From Phenylobacterium sp. (lineage in GTDB: Bacteria; Pseudomonadota; Alphaproteobacteria; Caulobacterales; Caulobacteraceae), in NCBI RefSeq assembly GCF_004297125.1, contig NZ_SCVD01000019.1, positions 310,001 to 374,000 on the forward strand: 64,000 nt of DNA, given 5' to 3'. Positions within the stretch are counted from its first letter, which is position 1, and each line of letters starts with the position of its first letter. Below, one piece after another: positions 24,674-33,495 of the stretch. The notes beneath the pieces were generated by a model that ran no database searches, had not been told where the DNA came from, and saw only the letters and a list, made by a program, of their open reading frames with translations. Position numbers and translations under genes: made by a program.

Positions 24674-25807
24674 ATGGCCAAGGGTGACTGGATTCCGATC
24701 CGCGGGGCGCAGGGAGTCCATTCCCGCCAGGCCCACGCCGACCTTCCGGAGGGCGCCTACGAGCGCGAGATGTCGAAGGAGGGCTTCTTCGGTCCCGCAG
24801 CCTTCCTCTACCACCCGCGCCCGCCCACCGGCTGGACCTCGTTCGAGGGGCCGCTTCGCCCGCGGGCCTTCGATCTCGCCCGGCTGAACGCCGCCGAGCC
24901 TTCGCCCTGGGCCGCCGGCGTGGTGCTGCACAATGCGGCCACCGAGGTGCGCTTCTGGAAGCTGGCGCAGGCCATGCCCGCCCTGGCGCGCAACGCGGAC
25001 GGCGACCAGCTGCTCTTCGTCCACCAGGGCGAGGGAGATCTCTTCAGCGACTTCGGCCGGATCGCCTACCGCGCCGGCGACTACCTCTACCTGCCGCGCG
25101 GGGCCATGTGGCGGCTGACGCCCCGCCAGGCGACGGCGATCCTGATGATCCAGGCCACCAACACCCACTACAAGCTGCCCGACCGTGGTCTGATGGGGCC
25201 GCACGCCCTGTTCGACCCCGCCATTCTGGACACGCCGGTGATGGACGAGGCCTTCCGCGCCCACCAGGCCGAGCCGGGAGATGTGCGGGTCGAGGTCAAG
25301 AAGCGCGGCGCCGTCTCGACGGTGACCTATCCCTACAATCCGCTGGACGCCATCGGCTGGCACGGCGAGCTCGCGCCGGTGCGGCTGAACGTGGCCGACA
25401 TCCGTCCGGTGGTCAGCCACCGCTACCACCTGCCGCCGTCGGTCCACTCAACCTTCGTCTCGGACCGGTTCGTGGTCTGCACGTTCGCGCCCAGGCCTTT
25501 CGAGACCGATCCGGGCGCGCTGAAGATTCCATTCTTCCACAACAACGACGACTACGACGAGGTGCTGTTCTACCACGCGGGCGATTTCTTCAGCCGCGAC
25601 CACATCGAAGCGGGCATGATGACCTTTCACCCGTCGGGCTTCACCCACGGCCCGCATCCGAAGGCGCTGAAGAACATGCTCACCCAGCCCAAGCCGGCCA
25701 CCGACGAGTACGCCGTGATGATCGACACCCGCGACCCCCTGGACGTGGGCGAGGCCGCCGCCTCGGTCGAGAACCCGGCCTACGTCGACAGCTGGAAGGG
25801 CGCGTGA
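24674..25807 (+). CDS. hmgA: Homogentisate 1,2-dioxygenase
   Basis: Opens the homogentisate ring to maleylacetoacetate. 377 residues, the shorter bacterial form (the human type is about 440). Cupin fold. FHNNDDYDEVLFYHAGDFFS near residues 288-307 carries the iron-site Glu and His, and HPSGFTHGPHPKAL (about 318-331) adds the third ligand. Order and spacing with hpd and FAH make the function firm. Its TGA overlaps the GTG of the next small gene. Confidence 0.94.
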   Translation: MAKGDWIPIRGAQGVHSRQAHADLPEGAYEREMSKEGFFGPAAFLYHPRPPTGWTSFEGPLRPRAFDLARLNAAEPSPWAAGVVLHNAATEVRFWKLAQAMPALARNADGDQLLFVHQGEGDLFSDFGRIAYRAGDYLYLPRGAMWRLTPRQATAILMIQATNTHYKLPDRGLMGPHALFDPAILDTPVMDEAFRAHQAEPGDVRVEVKKRGAVSTVTYPYNPLDAIGWHGELAPVRLNVADIRPVVSHRYHLPPSVHSTFVSDRFVVCTFAPRPFETDPGALKIPFFHNNDDYDEVLFYHAGDFFSRDHIEAGMMTFHPSGFTHGPHPKALKNMLTQPKPATDEYAVMIDTRDPLDVGEAAASVENPAYVDSWKGA

Positions 25808-26079
25808 GCCTCCAGGACGACCTGACCGCGGCGGCCGAGGACGAGCTCGACCGGGCCATGACCCTGGGCTGGCCGCAGCTCTCGAAGCACACGCCCTGGG
25901 GCGACACCTTCGAAGGCTTTACGCCGGAGGGACGCGAAGTCTGTTTCGACCGCGCCTACATGTGGGAAGGTGACACCGGCGGCGACATCCGGGTGGAGGT
26001 CACCGTCTACGAAGCGCGCTCCTATGAAGACGGGGTGCGACTGACAAGAATCATCGCGAAGGACGGGAGTGACGGATGA
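25804..26079 (+). CDS. Small conserved-looking protein between hmgA and FAH
   Basis: 91 residues from GTG 25804, overlapping the hmgA stop (GTGA), and ending with TGA overlapping the next ATG (ATGA at 26076). Double overlap and an operon position support a real gene. Sequence: LTAAAEDELDRAMTLGWP, then SKHTPWGDTFEGF, then a strand-rich second half (VCFDRAYMWEGDTGGDIRVEVTVYE). No family recognised. It could bind or chaperone a pathway enzyme. Confidence 0.8.
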   Translation: MSLQDDLTAAAEDELDRAMTLGWPQLSKHTPWGDTFEGFTPEGREVCFDRAYMWEGDTGGDIRVEVTVYEARSYEDGVRLTRIIAKDGSDG

Positions 26080-27080
26080 AGCTGGCTTCGTTGAAGGGGG
26101 GCCGGGACGGTCGCCTGGTGGTCGTCTCGAACGACCTCGCCTGGTACTCGCCGGCCGATCGCATCGCCCTCACCCTGCAGGCGGCGCTGGACGACTGGGA
26201 TCGCTGCGAGCCCGAACTTCGCGGCCTGGCCGAGAGCCTCGAGCACGGCTCGGTGCCCCAGGCCCGGTTCCACGAGCACGATGCGATGAGCCCGCTGCCG
26301 CGCGCCTACCAGTGGGCCGATGGCTCCGCCTATGTGAACCACGTCGCCCTGGTCCGACAGGCGCGCGCCGCCGACATGCCCGAGAGCTTCTGGACCGACC
26401 CCTTGATCTACCAGGGCGGCTCGGACGGCTTCCTGGGGCCCCGCGACCCGATCCCGCTGAAGGACGAGGCGTGGGGCTGCGACATGGAAGGCGAGATCGC
26501 CGTGGTCACCGGCGACGTGCCGCTGGGCGCCAGCCGCGAGGAGGCGCTGAAGGCGATCCGCCTGGTCATGCTGTGCAACGACGTCAGCCTGCGCAACCTG
26601 ATCCCGGCCGAACTGGCCAAGAACTTCGGCTTCTTCCAGTCCAAGCCCGCCTCGGCGTTCTCGCCGGTCGCGGTGACGCCCGACGCCCTGCCGAATTTCA
26701 AGGACGGCAAGCTGCACGGCAAGCTGGAGGTCGAGCTGAACGGCAAGCCGCTGGGCGAGGCCGACGCCGGCGTGGACATGACCTTCGACTTCGGGACCCT
26801 GATCGCGCACGCGGCGAAGACCCGTGCGCTGTCGGCGGGAACCATCATCGGCTCCGGCACGGTCTCGAACCGCGGGCCGGACGGCGGGCCCGGCAAGCCC
26901 ATCGATCAGGGCGGCGTCGGCTATTCCTGCCTGGCCGAGGTGAGGACGGTGGAGACGATCCTGGACGGCAAGCCGTCGACCCCGTTCCTGAAGGCGGGGG
27001 ATACGGTCCGCATCCAGATGGTCGATGAGAAGCGCCATTCGATCTTCGGCGCCATCGAGCAGGAGGTCGCCGCCGGATGA
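26076..27080 (+). CDS. Fumarylacetoacetate hydrolase family protein
   Basis: 334 residues. Cleaves fumarylacetoacetate, or maleylacetoacetate directly, to acetoacetate and fumarate/maleate. GCDMEGEIAVVTGDVP supplies the metal-site acidic residues, LCNDVSLRNLIPAEL and FFQSKPASAFSPVAVTPD are FAH signatures, and GTVSNRG closes the site. No maleylacetoacetate isomerase lies in the operon, so either that gene is elsewhere or this enzyme takes the cis isomer. Overlaps both neighbours by 4 bp. Confidence 0.93.
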   Translation: MKLASLKGGRDGRLVVVSNDLAWYSPADRIALTLQAALDDWDRCEPELRGLAESLEHGSVPQARFHEHDAMSPLPRAYQWADGSAYVNHVALVRQARAADMPESFWTDPLIYQGGSDGFLGPRDPIPLKDEAWGCDMEGEIAVVTGDVPLGASREEALKAIRLVMLCNDVSLRNLIPAELAKNFGFFQSKPASAFSPVAVTPDALPNFKDGKLHGKLEVELNGKPLGEADAGVDMTFDFGTLIAHAAKTRALSAGTIIGSGTVSNRGPDGGPGKPIDQGGVGYSCLAEVRTVETILDGKPSTPFLKAGDTVRIQMVDEKRHSIFGAIEQEVAAG

Positions 27081-27565
27081 GCGCCGACGCGGGCGAGGCC
27101 GGCCTGAGGCTCGACAGTTATCTGCCCTACCGCCTCTCGGTGGCGTCCAACGCCGTCTCCGGCCTGATCGCCCGCGCCTACGAGGACCGCTTCGGCCTGA
27201 CGGTGCCGCAGTGGCGGCTGCTGTGCGTCCTGGCCGAAGACGGCAAGTTGAGTCAGGTGCAGATCGTCGCCCGCACGGTGATGGACAAGGTGACGGTCAG
27301 CCGGGCGGCGCAGGGGCTGACGAAGCGCCGGCTGGTCGGCCGCTCGCAGAACAAGGCCGACGGGCGGTCCCACGTGCTGGCGCTGACGCCCGAGGGTCGT
27401 GGCCTGCACGCCGAGATCGCGCCGCTGGCGCTGGCCTACGAGGCCGCGCTGATCGCCGGACTGGCGCCGGACGAGGTGACGCTGCTGAAGCGCCTGCTGG
27501 GACGGCTGCAGTCCGCCGCCGGCCAGCTGGCCGGGGAAGCCCTCCCTTCGCCCAGCCTGCGTTAG
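27077..27565 (+). CDS. MarR-family regulator of the tyrosine operon
   Basis: 162 residues. Winged helix at about 40-110 (VPQWRLLCVLAEDGKLSQVQIVARTVMDKVTVSRAAQGLTKRRLV, then NKADGRSHVLALTPEG). Last gene of the operon with a 4-bp overlap to FAH, as for HmgR-like local repressors. Likely inducer: homogentisate or another pathway acid. It converges with the hybrid kinase 10 bp away. Confidence 0.9.
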   Translation: MSADAGEAGLRLDSYLPYRLSVASNAVSGLIARAYEDRFGLTVPQWRLLCVLAEDGKLSQVQIVARTVMDKVTVSRAAQGLTKRRLVGRSQNKADGRSHVLALTPEGRGLHAEIAPLALAYEAALIAGLAPDEVTLLKRLLGRLQSAAGQLAGEALPSPSLR

Positions 27566-27575
27566 CGCGCGGCGT

Positions 27576-29783
27576 TCAGGCGGCGGCCGCGGCTTCGGCC
27601 TTGGCCAGCGCGAATTCGACGCCGGCGGTAAGGCTTTCGGGCGTGATGGGCTTGGCGATGAGGTGATCGGCGCCGGCCGCCGTCGCCTGGTCCCGGTGCT
27701 CGCACATGGCGTTGGCGGTCAGCATGGCGATAGGCGTCGGCGTGGCGCCGAGCTCGCGTTCGCGCCGGCGGATTTCGCGCGTCGCCGTCAGGCCGTCCAT
27801 GACCGGCATCTGCATGTCCATGAGGATCAGGTCGAAGAGGTTCGGCTGGAAGATCTCCACCGCCTCCCGGCCGTTGCTCACGATGGTCAGGTCGACGCCG
27901 GATGGCTCGAGGATCAGCTGCACCACGCGCTGGTTGGTGGGGTGGTCTTCCGCCAGCAGGACGCGCAGCTGCCCCATGGAGGCGGCGTCGGCGGACGGCT
28001 CGGCGAGTCGCGGGTCGGCCCGCCGCGCATCGTATTCGGCGAGCGGCGTCGTACGGGTCAGGGGGATCTCGACCGTGAAGGTGGAGCCGGTCCCGGGCTC
28101 GGACGTTGCGGCGATCTCGCCCTGCATGAGCTCCACCAGCGTCTTGCAGATCGACAGGCCCAGGCCGGTCCCGCCGAACTGACGGGAGATCGAGCCATCA
28201 GCCTGGGTGAAGCGGGTGAACAGACGCTTGGCGGCCTCGGGGTCGAAGCCGATCCCCGAGTCGACGACCTTGATCTCGAGCACGCTGGGTTCGTCCAGCC
28301 GTTCCGGTTCGCGCGAATTGACCAGGATGCGCACCTCTCCGGAGGCGGTGAACTTGATGGCGTTCGAGGCGAGGTTCGAGACGATCTGGCGAATCCGGAT
28401 CGCATCGCCGGAGAAGACGCCCCGCGCGGTGTCGGCGTAGACGACGCGGAAGCCGACGCCCTTTTCGTCGGCGCGGGCGCGCATCAGTTCCGCGGCGGTC
28501 TCGATCGTGTCGTGCAGGTCGAAGGGTGCGACCAGCAACTCGAACTGCCCGGCCTCGATCTTGGCCTGGTCGAGGATGTCGGACAGCAGGCGGTCCAGCG
28601 TCTGGCCGGAGGACTGGATCAGCGCGACCATCTCGCGTTCCTCGACCGCCAGCGGCCGGCGCGCCAGCGCTCCCGCGGTGCCGATCACCCCGTTCAACGG
28701 CGTGCGGATCTCGTGGCTCATGTTGGCGAGGAAGACGCCCTTGGCGTGGTTGGCCCCTTCGGCGACGTCACGAGCGGTCTCGAGCTGCTGCTCCAGCGCC
28801 TTGCGCGCGGTCAGGTCCATCATGGTGCCGACGATCCGCCCGGGCTTGCCGTCCGCCGTGCGCTCGACCAGCCGTCCGCGGGCGAGCACCCACTTGTACT
28901 GCCCGTCCTTGCAGCGCATCCGATGCTCGGAGGTGGTGTGCGGGGTCTCTCCCCGGAAATGGGCGGCATAGTCCGCCTGCAGGGCGGCCACGTCGTCGGG
29001 GTGGATTGACGAGCGCCAGTCCTCGGTCAGTTCTGATGGCGCTTCGCCAGGCGCATAGCCCAGGATCGCCAGCCAGGTGGCGCTCACGTGATTGGCGCGG
29101 CCCTCCAGGGAGATGTCGAACAGCCCGTCGCCCGAGGCTTCGATGGCCACCGCGAGCTTGCTTTCGACATCGGACAGGGCGAGCTGGCGATCGGCCAGGG
29201 TCCGTAGCAGCGTCTGGTGGTCCAGGGCGAACCCGCGCGCGGATATCAGCCCCGCCATGATGAGCGTGCTGATCACCGCGGACTGCAACTGCAGGCCCGA
29301 GGCCAGGAAGGGGCCGATCAGCGCCGCGGCGATGCCGGGGCCCAGCACGGCCAGCAGGAGCCGACGGTTGGCGCCGAAGTAGATGAAGTTGCTCATGAAC
29401 GAGCCGGCGAGCCAGGTGGTGGCGATGGCGACGCCGATCGCCGAACCGCTGGCCAGGCCCAGAAGCGCGATCACCTGGTACAGGCACGACCCGACGAAAT
29501 TCACCGCCGCATAGGTCTGTTCGGCGCGCGCCGCCGATTGCTTCAGGACGACGCGGTCGAAGACCACGCGCACGCCCAGTTCCCAGACGAAGATCAGCGT
29601 GATCCAGACCGCGGGAAAGATCCATGGCTGGATCAGGAGCGAGATGACCGCATAGAGGCTCGCGTAGACCAGCCGGTCGCGGGTGCTCATCAGGGCCAGC
29701 TCGACGCTGGTCGCGACGCTGAAGGCCGCGGCCGGCGGCGGCCTCGGGGCGCCTTGCTCGGCCGTCGCGGTCCCGGCCTTCAT
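27576..29783 (-). CDS. Hybrid sensor histidine kinase / response regulator with membrane sensor
   Basis: 735 residues. Several membrane helices at about 30-185, a PAS/PAC domain (about 205-330, ASGDGLFDISLEGRANHVS and GRIVGTMMDLTARKALE), DHp with H near 353 (NMSHEIRTPLNGVIG), ATPase (IVSNLASNAIKFT; FGGTGLGLSICKTL) and a C-terminal receiver (about 605-725) with acceptor Asp near 655 (LILMDMQMPVMDG). There is no output domain and no Hpt in reach, so the phosphate must go to a separate Hpt protein. Monocistronic. Ligand unknown. Confidence 0.93.
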   Translation of the reverse strand: MKAGTATAEQGAPRPPPAAAFSVATSVELALMSTRDRLVYASLYAVISLLIQPWIFPAVWITLIFVWELGVRVVFDRVVLKQSAARAEQTYAAVNFVGSCLYQVIALLGLASGSAIGVAIATTWLAGSFMSNFIYFGANRRLLLAVLGPGIAAALIGPFLASGLQLQSAVISTLIMAGLISARGFALDHQTLLRTLADRQLALSDVESKLAVAIEASGDGLFDISLEGRANHVSATWLAILGYAPGEAPSELTEDWRSSIHPDDVAALQADYAAHFRGETPHTTSEHRMRCKDGQYKWVLARGRLVERTADGKPGRIVGTMMDLTARKALEQQLETARDVAEGANHAKGVFLANMSHEIRTPLNGVIGTAGALARRPLAVEEREMVALIQSSGQTLDRLLSDILDQAKIEAGQFELLVAPFDLHDTIETAAELMRARADEKGVGFRVVYADTARGVFSGDAIRIRQIVSNLASNAIKFTASGEVRILVNSREPERLDEPSVLEIKVVDSGIGFDPEAAKRLFTRFTQADGSISRQFGGTGLGLSICKTLVELMQGEIAATSEPGTGSTFTVEIPLTRTTPLAEYDARRADPRLAEPSADAASMGQLRVLLAEDHPTNQRVVQLILEPSGVDLTIVSNGREAVEIFQPNLFDLILMDMQMPVMDGLTATREIRRRERELGATPTPIAMLTANAMCEHRDQATAAGADHLIAKPITPESLTAGVEFALAKAEAAAAA

Positions 29784-30016
29784 CCCGAGGGGCCGGTTGC
29801 TGCAGGGACGTGGGGCATCGCTGGCTCTCTTTCGAACGAGCGAAGCCTGACGGTCATGGACTAACAGCCGGTTGGCGCCGGCGGCTCGCGTTGATTTGTC
29901 GCATGAATCGTCGGGAATCGTTGACGGCGCGGGCCGTCGCGGCTCATGGCGAGCGCAGATCCGGCCCGCCGGTCACGGCGCCCTCCAGGCTGTCGCTCGA
30001 ATCCGGGATGAGGCCC

Positions 30017-30337
30017 TCAGGCCGCCATGGCGTCGTTGCGGACGCTCCAGCGGTGCGACCCTTCCCCGAACGGCAGGTGGAAGCCGTAGGCGGCGCGCTT
30101 GCGCTCGTCGCGCCAGAACGCCTCGAACGACACGATGACCTGCTGCTGCAGCTCCTCGGGGATGTGGTGGACGTTGTGACCCAGGTTCCGGGCCACTTGC
30201 TCGATCACAATCGATCGGTGCGCTTCGCCGCCGAGCGAAAGGAGGGCCTCACGGACGCGCTTGCACAGGGTTTCCTTGACCCGCACCGGCTTTTTGCCGT
30301 TCGGAGCGTCGTGGGCGGTTTCGTGCTGGTTCTGCAT
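30017..30337 (-). CDS. Hypothetical protein, helical, 106 residues
   Basis: KPVRVKETLCKRVREALLSLGGEAHRSIVIEQVARNLG reads like a winged-helix or Mrr-N-like fold, followed by EELQQQVIVSFEAFWRD and a strand-rich C-terminus (YGFHLPFGEGSHRWSV). There is no signal peptide. Upstream 30338-30429 is AT-richer and could hold its promoter. No family recognised; the composition is that of a real protein. DNA binding is conjecture. Confidence 0.7.
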   Translation of the reverse strand: MQNQHETAHDAPNGKKPVRVKETLCKRVREALLSLGGEAHRSIVIEQVARNLGHNVHHIPEELQQQVIVSFEAFWRDERKRAAYGFHLPFGEGSHRWSVRNDAMAA

Positions 30338-30429
30338 GACGAGGCGAGCCTGCGCTCCTCTCGTTTATCGATGAGTTAAAGCGCACGGAAAAAGACCAGT
30401 TAACGCAACCGACGCGCGAAAACCTCTGG

Positions 30430-32304
30430 CTAACCTCCGCCCAGCGCCACCGCCGAATGGTAGACCACCAAGGAGGCGAGGTAGGCGAGGGTGGTCATGT
30501 AGGCGAACATGACGCCCGTCCAGGCCCAGGAGTTGGTCTCGCGCTTCACCACCCCCAGGGTCGCCGCGCACTGGGGCGCGAAGACGTACCAGGCCAGGAA
30601 CGAAAGCCCGGTGGCCAGGCTCCAGTGCTGGGCCAGGCGGGCGCCCAGGGCGCCGACGTTGGCCTCGGCGTCGCCCACGGCATAGACCGTGCCCAGGGCG
30701 GCCACCGCTACTTCGCGTGCGGCGAAACCCGGGATCAGGGCCACCACCATCTGCCAGTTGAAGCCGATGGGGGCGAAGATCGGCTGGATCGCCTGGCCGA
30801 TCATGCCGGCGAAGCTGTAGTCGATGGCGGGTTCGGTGGCGCCGGGGGGCGGGCCGGGGAAGGTGGACAGCACCCACACCGCCACCATGAGCGGCAGGAT
30901 GATGCGGCCGGCGCGGTTCAGGAAGATCTGGGCCCGGAGCAGCAGGTTGCGGAAGACGTTCTCGAAGCTGGGCAGCTTGTAGGTGGGCAGCTCCATCAGG
31001 AACGGTTCGACCGCGCCGCGCCAGAACACCTTGCGGATCACGAACGACACGGCCAGCGCGCTGATGATCCCGGCGGCGTAGAGCCCGAACATCACCAGGC
31101 CCTGCAGGTTGAGGCCCGGACCCACGATCCGGTTCGGGATGAAGGCCGAGATGATCAGGGTGTAGACCGGGATCCGCGCCGAGCAGGTCATCAGCGGCGC
31201 CACCAGAATGGTGGTCATGCGGTCGCGCTTCTGGTCGATCACCCGGGCGGCCATGATCCCCGGGATGGCGCAGGCGAACGACGACAGGAGCGGGATGAAG
31301 GCCCGGCCGTGTAGGCCGGCGCCGCCCATGATCTTGTCCATCAGGAACGCGGCCCGGGCCATGTAGCCGAAGTCTTCCAGGAGGATGATGAAGAAGAACA
31401 GGATCAGGATCTGCGGCAGGAAGACCAGCACCGAACCCACGCCGGCGATCACCCCGTCGGCGATGAAGTCCTTGATCAGTCCGTTCGGCAGGACCTGGCC
31501 GACCATGGCGCCCAGCCAGGCGAAGCCGGCGTCGATGCCGTCCATCAGGGGCGCGGCCCAGGCGAAGACGGCCTGGAACATCACGAACAGCAAGGTGAGC
31601 AGGATCGCAAGGCCCGCCACCGGGTGCAGCAGCACCGCGTCGACCTTGCCGGTGAAGGTGTCGGGGTGCTCGGGAGGCCGGACGTAGGCCTTCAGGATGC
31701 GCTGGGCCTCCCGGTGGGCGCCGCGGATCTCGGCGGCCGAGGGCTCGTGCCAGACGTTGGCGGTCGAGAGCGCGCCCGAGGCGATCAACTCGTCCACCTT
31801 GGCGGTGAGTTCCTGGATGCCGCGCTTGCGGGTGGCGACGGTGGTGACGATCGGGCAGCCCAGCTCGCGCTGCAGGCCCTCCAAGTCGATCCGCAGGCCC
31901 TGGCGCTGGGCGATGTCGTACATGTTGAGCGCCAGCACCATCGGCCGGCCGACAGCCTTCAACTCCAGGATCAGGCGCAGCACGAGGCGCAGGTTCGTGG
32001 CGTCGGCGACGGCCACGACCACGTCCGGCTCGACCTCGCCGGCCAGGCGGCCCAGCACGGCGTCGCGGGTCACCGCTTCGTCCGGACTGCGCGCGCGCAG
32101 GGAATAGGTGCCGGGCAGGTCCAGGATCGAGAGGCTGCGTCCGCCCGGTGTGGTCAGGAAGCCTTCCTTCCGCTCGACGGTGACGCCGGCGTAGTTGGCC
32201 ACCTTCTGGCGAGCGCCCGTGAGCGCGTTGAAGAGGGCGGTCTTGCCCGTGTTGGGATTGCCGACCAGGGCGACGCGCGCCGGCCGAATCGCGGCCTCGC
32301 TCAT
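30430..32304 (-). CDS. feoB: Ferrous iron transporter FeoB
   Basis: Fe2+ uptake permease with an N-terminal G domain. 624 residues. G1 GNPNTGKT (about 15-22), G3 DLPGTY, G4 NMYD; then two Gate motifs, FACAIPGIMAARVI and FAAREVAVAALGTVYA, in the membrane part. It is shorter than E. coli FeoB (773), without a long C-terminal tail. Its ATG overlaps feoA's stop by 4 bp. Regulated with feoA from the Fur-like box at 32634. Confidence 0.96.
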   Translation of the reverse strand: MSEAAIRPARVALVGNPNTGKTALFNALTGARQKVANYAGVTVERKEGFLTTPGGRSLSILDLPGTYSLRARSPDEAVTRDAVLGRLAGEVEPDVVVAVADATNLRLVLRLILELKAVGRPMVLALNMYDIAQRQGLRIDLEGLQRELGCPIVTTVATRKRGIQELTAKVDELIASGALSTANVWHEPSAAEIRGAHREAQRILKAYVRPPEHPDTFTGKVDAVLLHPVAGLAILLTLLFVMFQAVFAWAAPLMDGIDAGFAWLGAMVGQVLPNGLIKDFIADGVIAGVGSVLVFLPQILILFFFIILLEDFGYMARAAFLMDKIMGGAGLHGRAFIPLLSSFACAIPGIMAARVIDQKRDRMTTILVAPLMTCSARIPVYTLIISAFIPNRIVGPGLNLQGLVMFGLYAAGIISALAVSFVIRKVFWRGAVEPFLMELPTYKLPSFENVFRNLLLRAQIFLNRAGRIILPLMVAVWVLSTFPGPPPGATEPAIDYSFAGMIGQAIQPIFAPIGFNWQMVVALIPGFAAREVAVAALGTVYAVGDAEANVGALGARLAQHWSLATGLSFLAWYVFAPQCAATLGVVKRETNSWAWTGVMFAYMTTLAYLASLVVYHSAVALGGG

Positions 32305-32609
32305 TTCGCGTCCAACCGCACCCAGACGTCCTCCGCGTCGCGGCGGCGCAGCGCCACACGCATATCGTCGAGCCGCACGGCGATGGGGTCGGCGCCGAAC
32401 AGGCCCTGGTGGATGATCTCGAAGGCGGCGCCCTCGACGAACCCGAATTCCAGCAGCCGGCGCTCCAGCTCGTGCACGTCCACGCCATGCCCGGTCGCGT
32501 GGTCGGCGCGTACGTCGACGATGACGCCGCGGTCCCCTGGCCGGACGTGGCTGAGGCGCGTCAGCCCGGCTTCGACAGCCACCGCCTGGTCCGCGAGCAA
32601 CTCGTGCAT
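32301..32609 (-). CDS. feoA: FeoA family protein
   Basis: 102 residues with an SH3-like FeoA fold: ERRLLEFGFVEGAAFEIIHQGLFGADPIAVRLDDMRVALRRRDAEDVWV. Cytoplasmic partner of FeoB. It is longer than E. coli FeoA (75), with a leading DQAVAVEAGLTRLSHVRPGDRG strand pair. A Fur-type palindrome lies 25-43 bp upstream of its ATG. Confidence 0.93.
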   Translation of the reverse strand: MHELLADQAVAVEAGLTRLSHVRPGDRGVIVDVRADHATGHGVDVHELERRLLEFGFVEGAAFEIIHQGLFGADPIAVRLDDMRVALRRRDAEDVWVRLDAK

Positions 32610-32633
32610 GAACTAAGGGTCCCGACGTTCGCA

Positions 32634-32652
32634 GATATTGCGAACGATTATC
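32634..32652. promoter_or_regulatory. Fur-like box before feoAB
   Basis: GATATTGCGAACGATTATC matches the 19-bp enterobacterial Fur consensus at 14 positions, with intact GATA and TTATC ends. It stands at promoter distance from feoA, as expected for iron-repressed uptake. Confidence 0.7.
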
Positions 32653-32821
32653 AGGTACGACCTCGGCCGTCGCGGCGCAAGGTCCGCATTCGCCGCAGGC
32701 CGGTTGTTGCCCCGGGGCCCCGAGCCCTTATGGCCGGCAGCTGATGCGGGCATGGGGAAGCGCGAAAACGACCGCTTGAGGCGTTGGCGAGGCAGGTGAC
32801 GGCCGCTATAAGGCCGCTCGG

Positions 32822-32906
32822 GCCCCTGTGGTGGAATTGGTAGACGCGCCGCACTCAAAATGCGGTACCGCGAGGTGTGTCGGTTCGAGTCCGACCGGGG
32901 GCACCA
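32822..32906 (+). tRNA. tRNA-Leu (anticodon CAA)
   Basis: 85 nt including encoded CCA. Acceptor GCCCCTG pairs with CGGGGGC (one T-G wobble). The anticodon stem CCGCA/TGCGG encloses CTCAAAA, giving CAA, which reads UUG. The T-arm GGTTCGAGTCC is canonical, and a long variable arm confirms class II. It is followed at once by a gene remnant. Confidence 0.96.
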
Positions 32907-33150
32907 GGCCGTAGCCTTCGCGCGCAAGCGCTGCGGTGAGCGCGCTGACCAGTTCGCCCATCAGCTTCCACGTCTCCGGATCGACGGGTCGCTCACGAAT
33001 GAACCTCGGACAGCCCGCGAGCTCCAGCGCCGCGGCGAGGCTGCCGAAGCGATGATAGAAGAGCGCGACGGAGGGCTTCTTCAGCGCCCGCAGGGCGGCG
33101 AAAGTGACCTCGCCATGGGCCGCGTGACCGATAGCTGATCGCGATGGCCT
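32907..33150 (-). pseudogene. Gene remnant abutting the tRNA-Leu 3' end
   Basis: On the minus strand an open reading yields VTFAALRALKKPSVALFY, then HRFGSLAAALELAGCPRF. The pattern of a Pro-Ser start, an RFGS core and an AG-C/L-P end is that of the short repeat seen after HNH nucleases and in recombinase C-termini. It lacks a start codon and reads into the tRNA without a stop, so it is truncated. Gene family is tentative; the location suggests an old integration at the tRNA end. Confidence 0.4.
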
Positions 33151-33193
33151 CGGCCCGGTTGATGGGCGAGTGGCCTGGCGCGGAGCACCTTGC

Positions 33194-33466
33194 TCAAGGC
33201 GCGAAGCCGCCCGCCATCCAGGCCTCGTAGGTTGCGAGCTGCGCGTCGGACCAGGGGTTCCCGGGCGGCATCCGGCCGGCCCGCAACTGCTGGAAGACGC
33301 GACGGGCGTTGGCGTGGTCGGGACGGCGCAGGTCGCCGGCCGGGTCGGTCATCCAGGCCGGGTCGCCCAGGCGCACGCCCATGGGATCCATGCAGGCAAT
33401 GTCCTCAGGACGAAACAGCGGCGCGATGTCGGCCGCGAAGCTCGGGGTCGGGGTTTCGGACGGCAT
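33194..33466 (-). CDS. Hypothetical protein, 90 residues
   Basis: Starts MPSETPTPSFAADIAPLFRPEDIACM, with the middle DPAGDLRRPDHANARRVFQQLRAGRMPPG and the end WSDAQLATYEAWMAGGF. The FAADI-PLFR opening and the MPPG-W-D-L-Y-WM ending look like a haem- or metal-protein associated small domain (reminiscent of c-type cytochrome or tyrosinase-associated fragments), but no CxxCH is present. No signal peptide. It lies 29 bp after the DUF427 gene and is probably co-transcribed. Confidence 0.7.
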   Translation of the reverse strand: MPSETPTPSFAADIAPLFRPEDIACMDPMGVRLGDPAWMTDPAGDLRRPDHANARRVFQQLRAGRMPPGNPWSDAQLATYEAWMAGGFAP

Positions 33467-33495
33467 GTCGAAGGCTCCTGCGCGTGATCGGAGTT

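Noticed and set aside
22537..24681. Minus-strand 714-codon open frame
   Set aside because: Antisense to hpd and the asparaginase-like gene, both certain.
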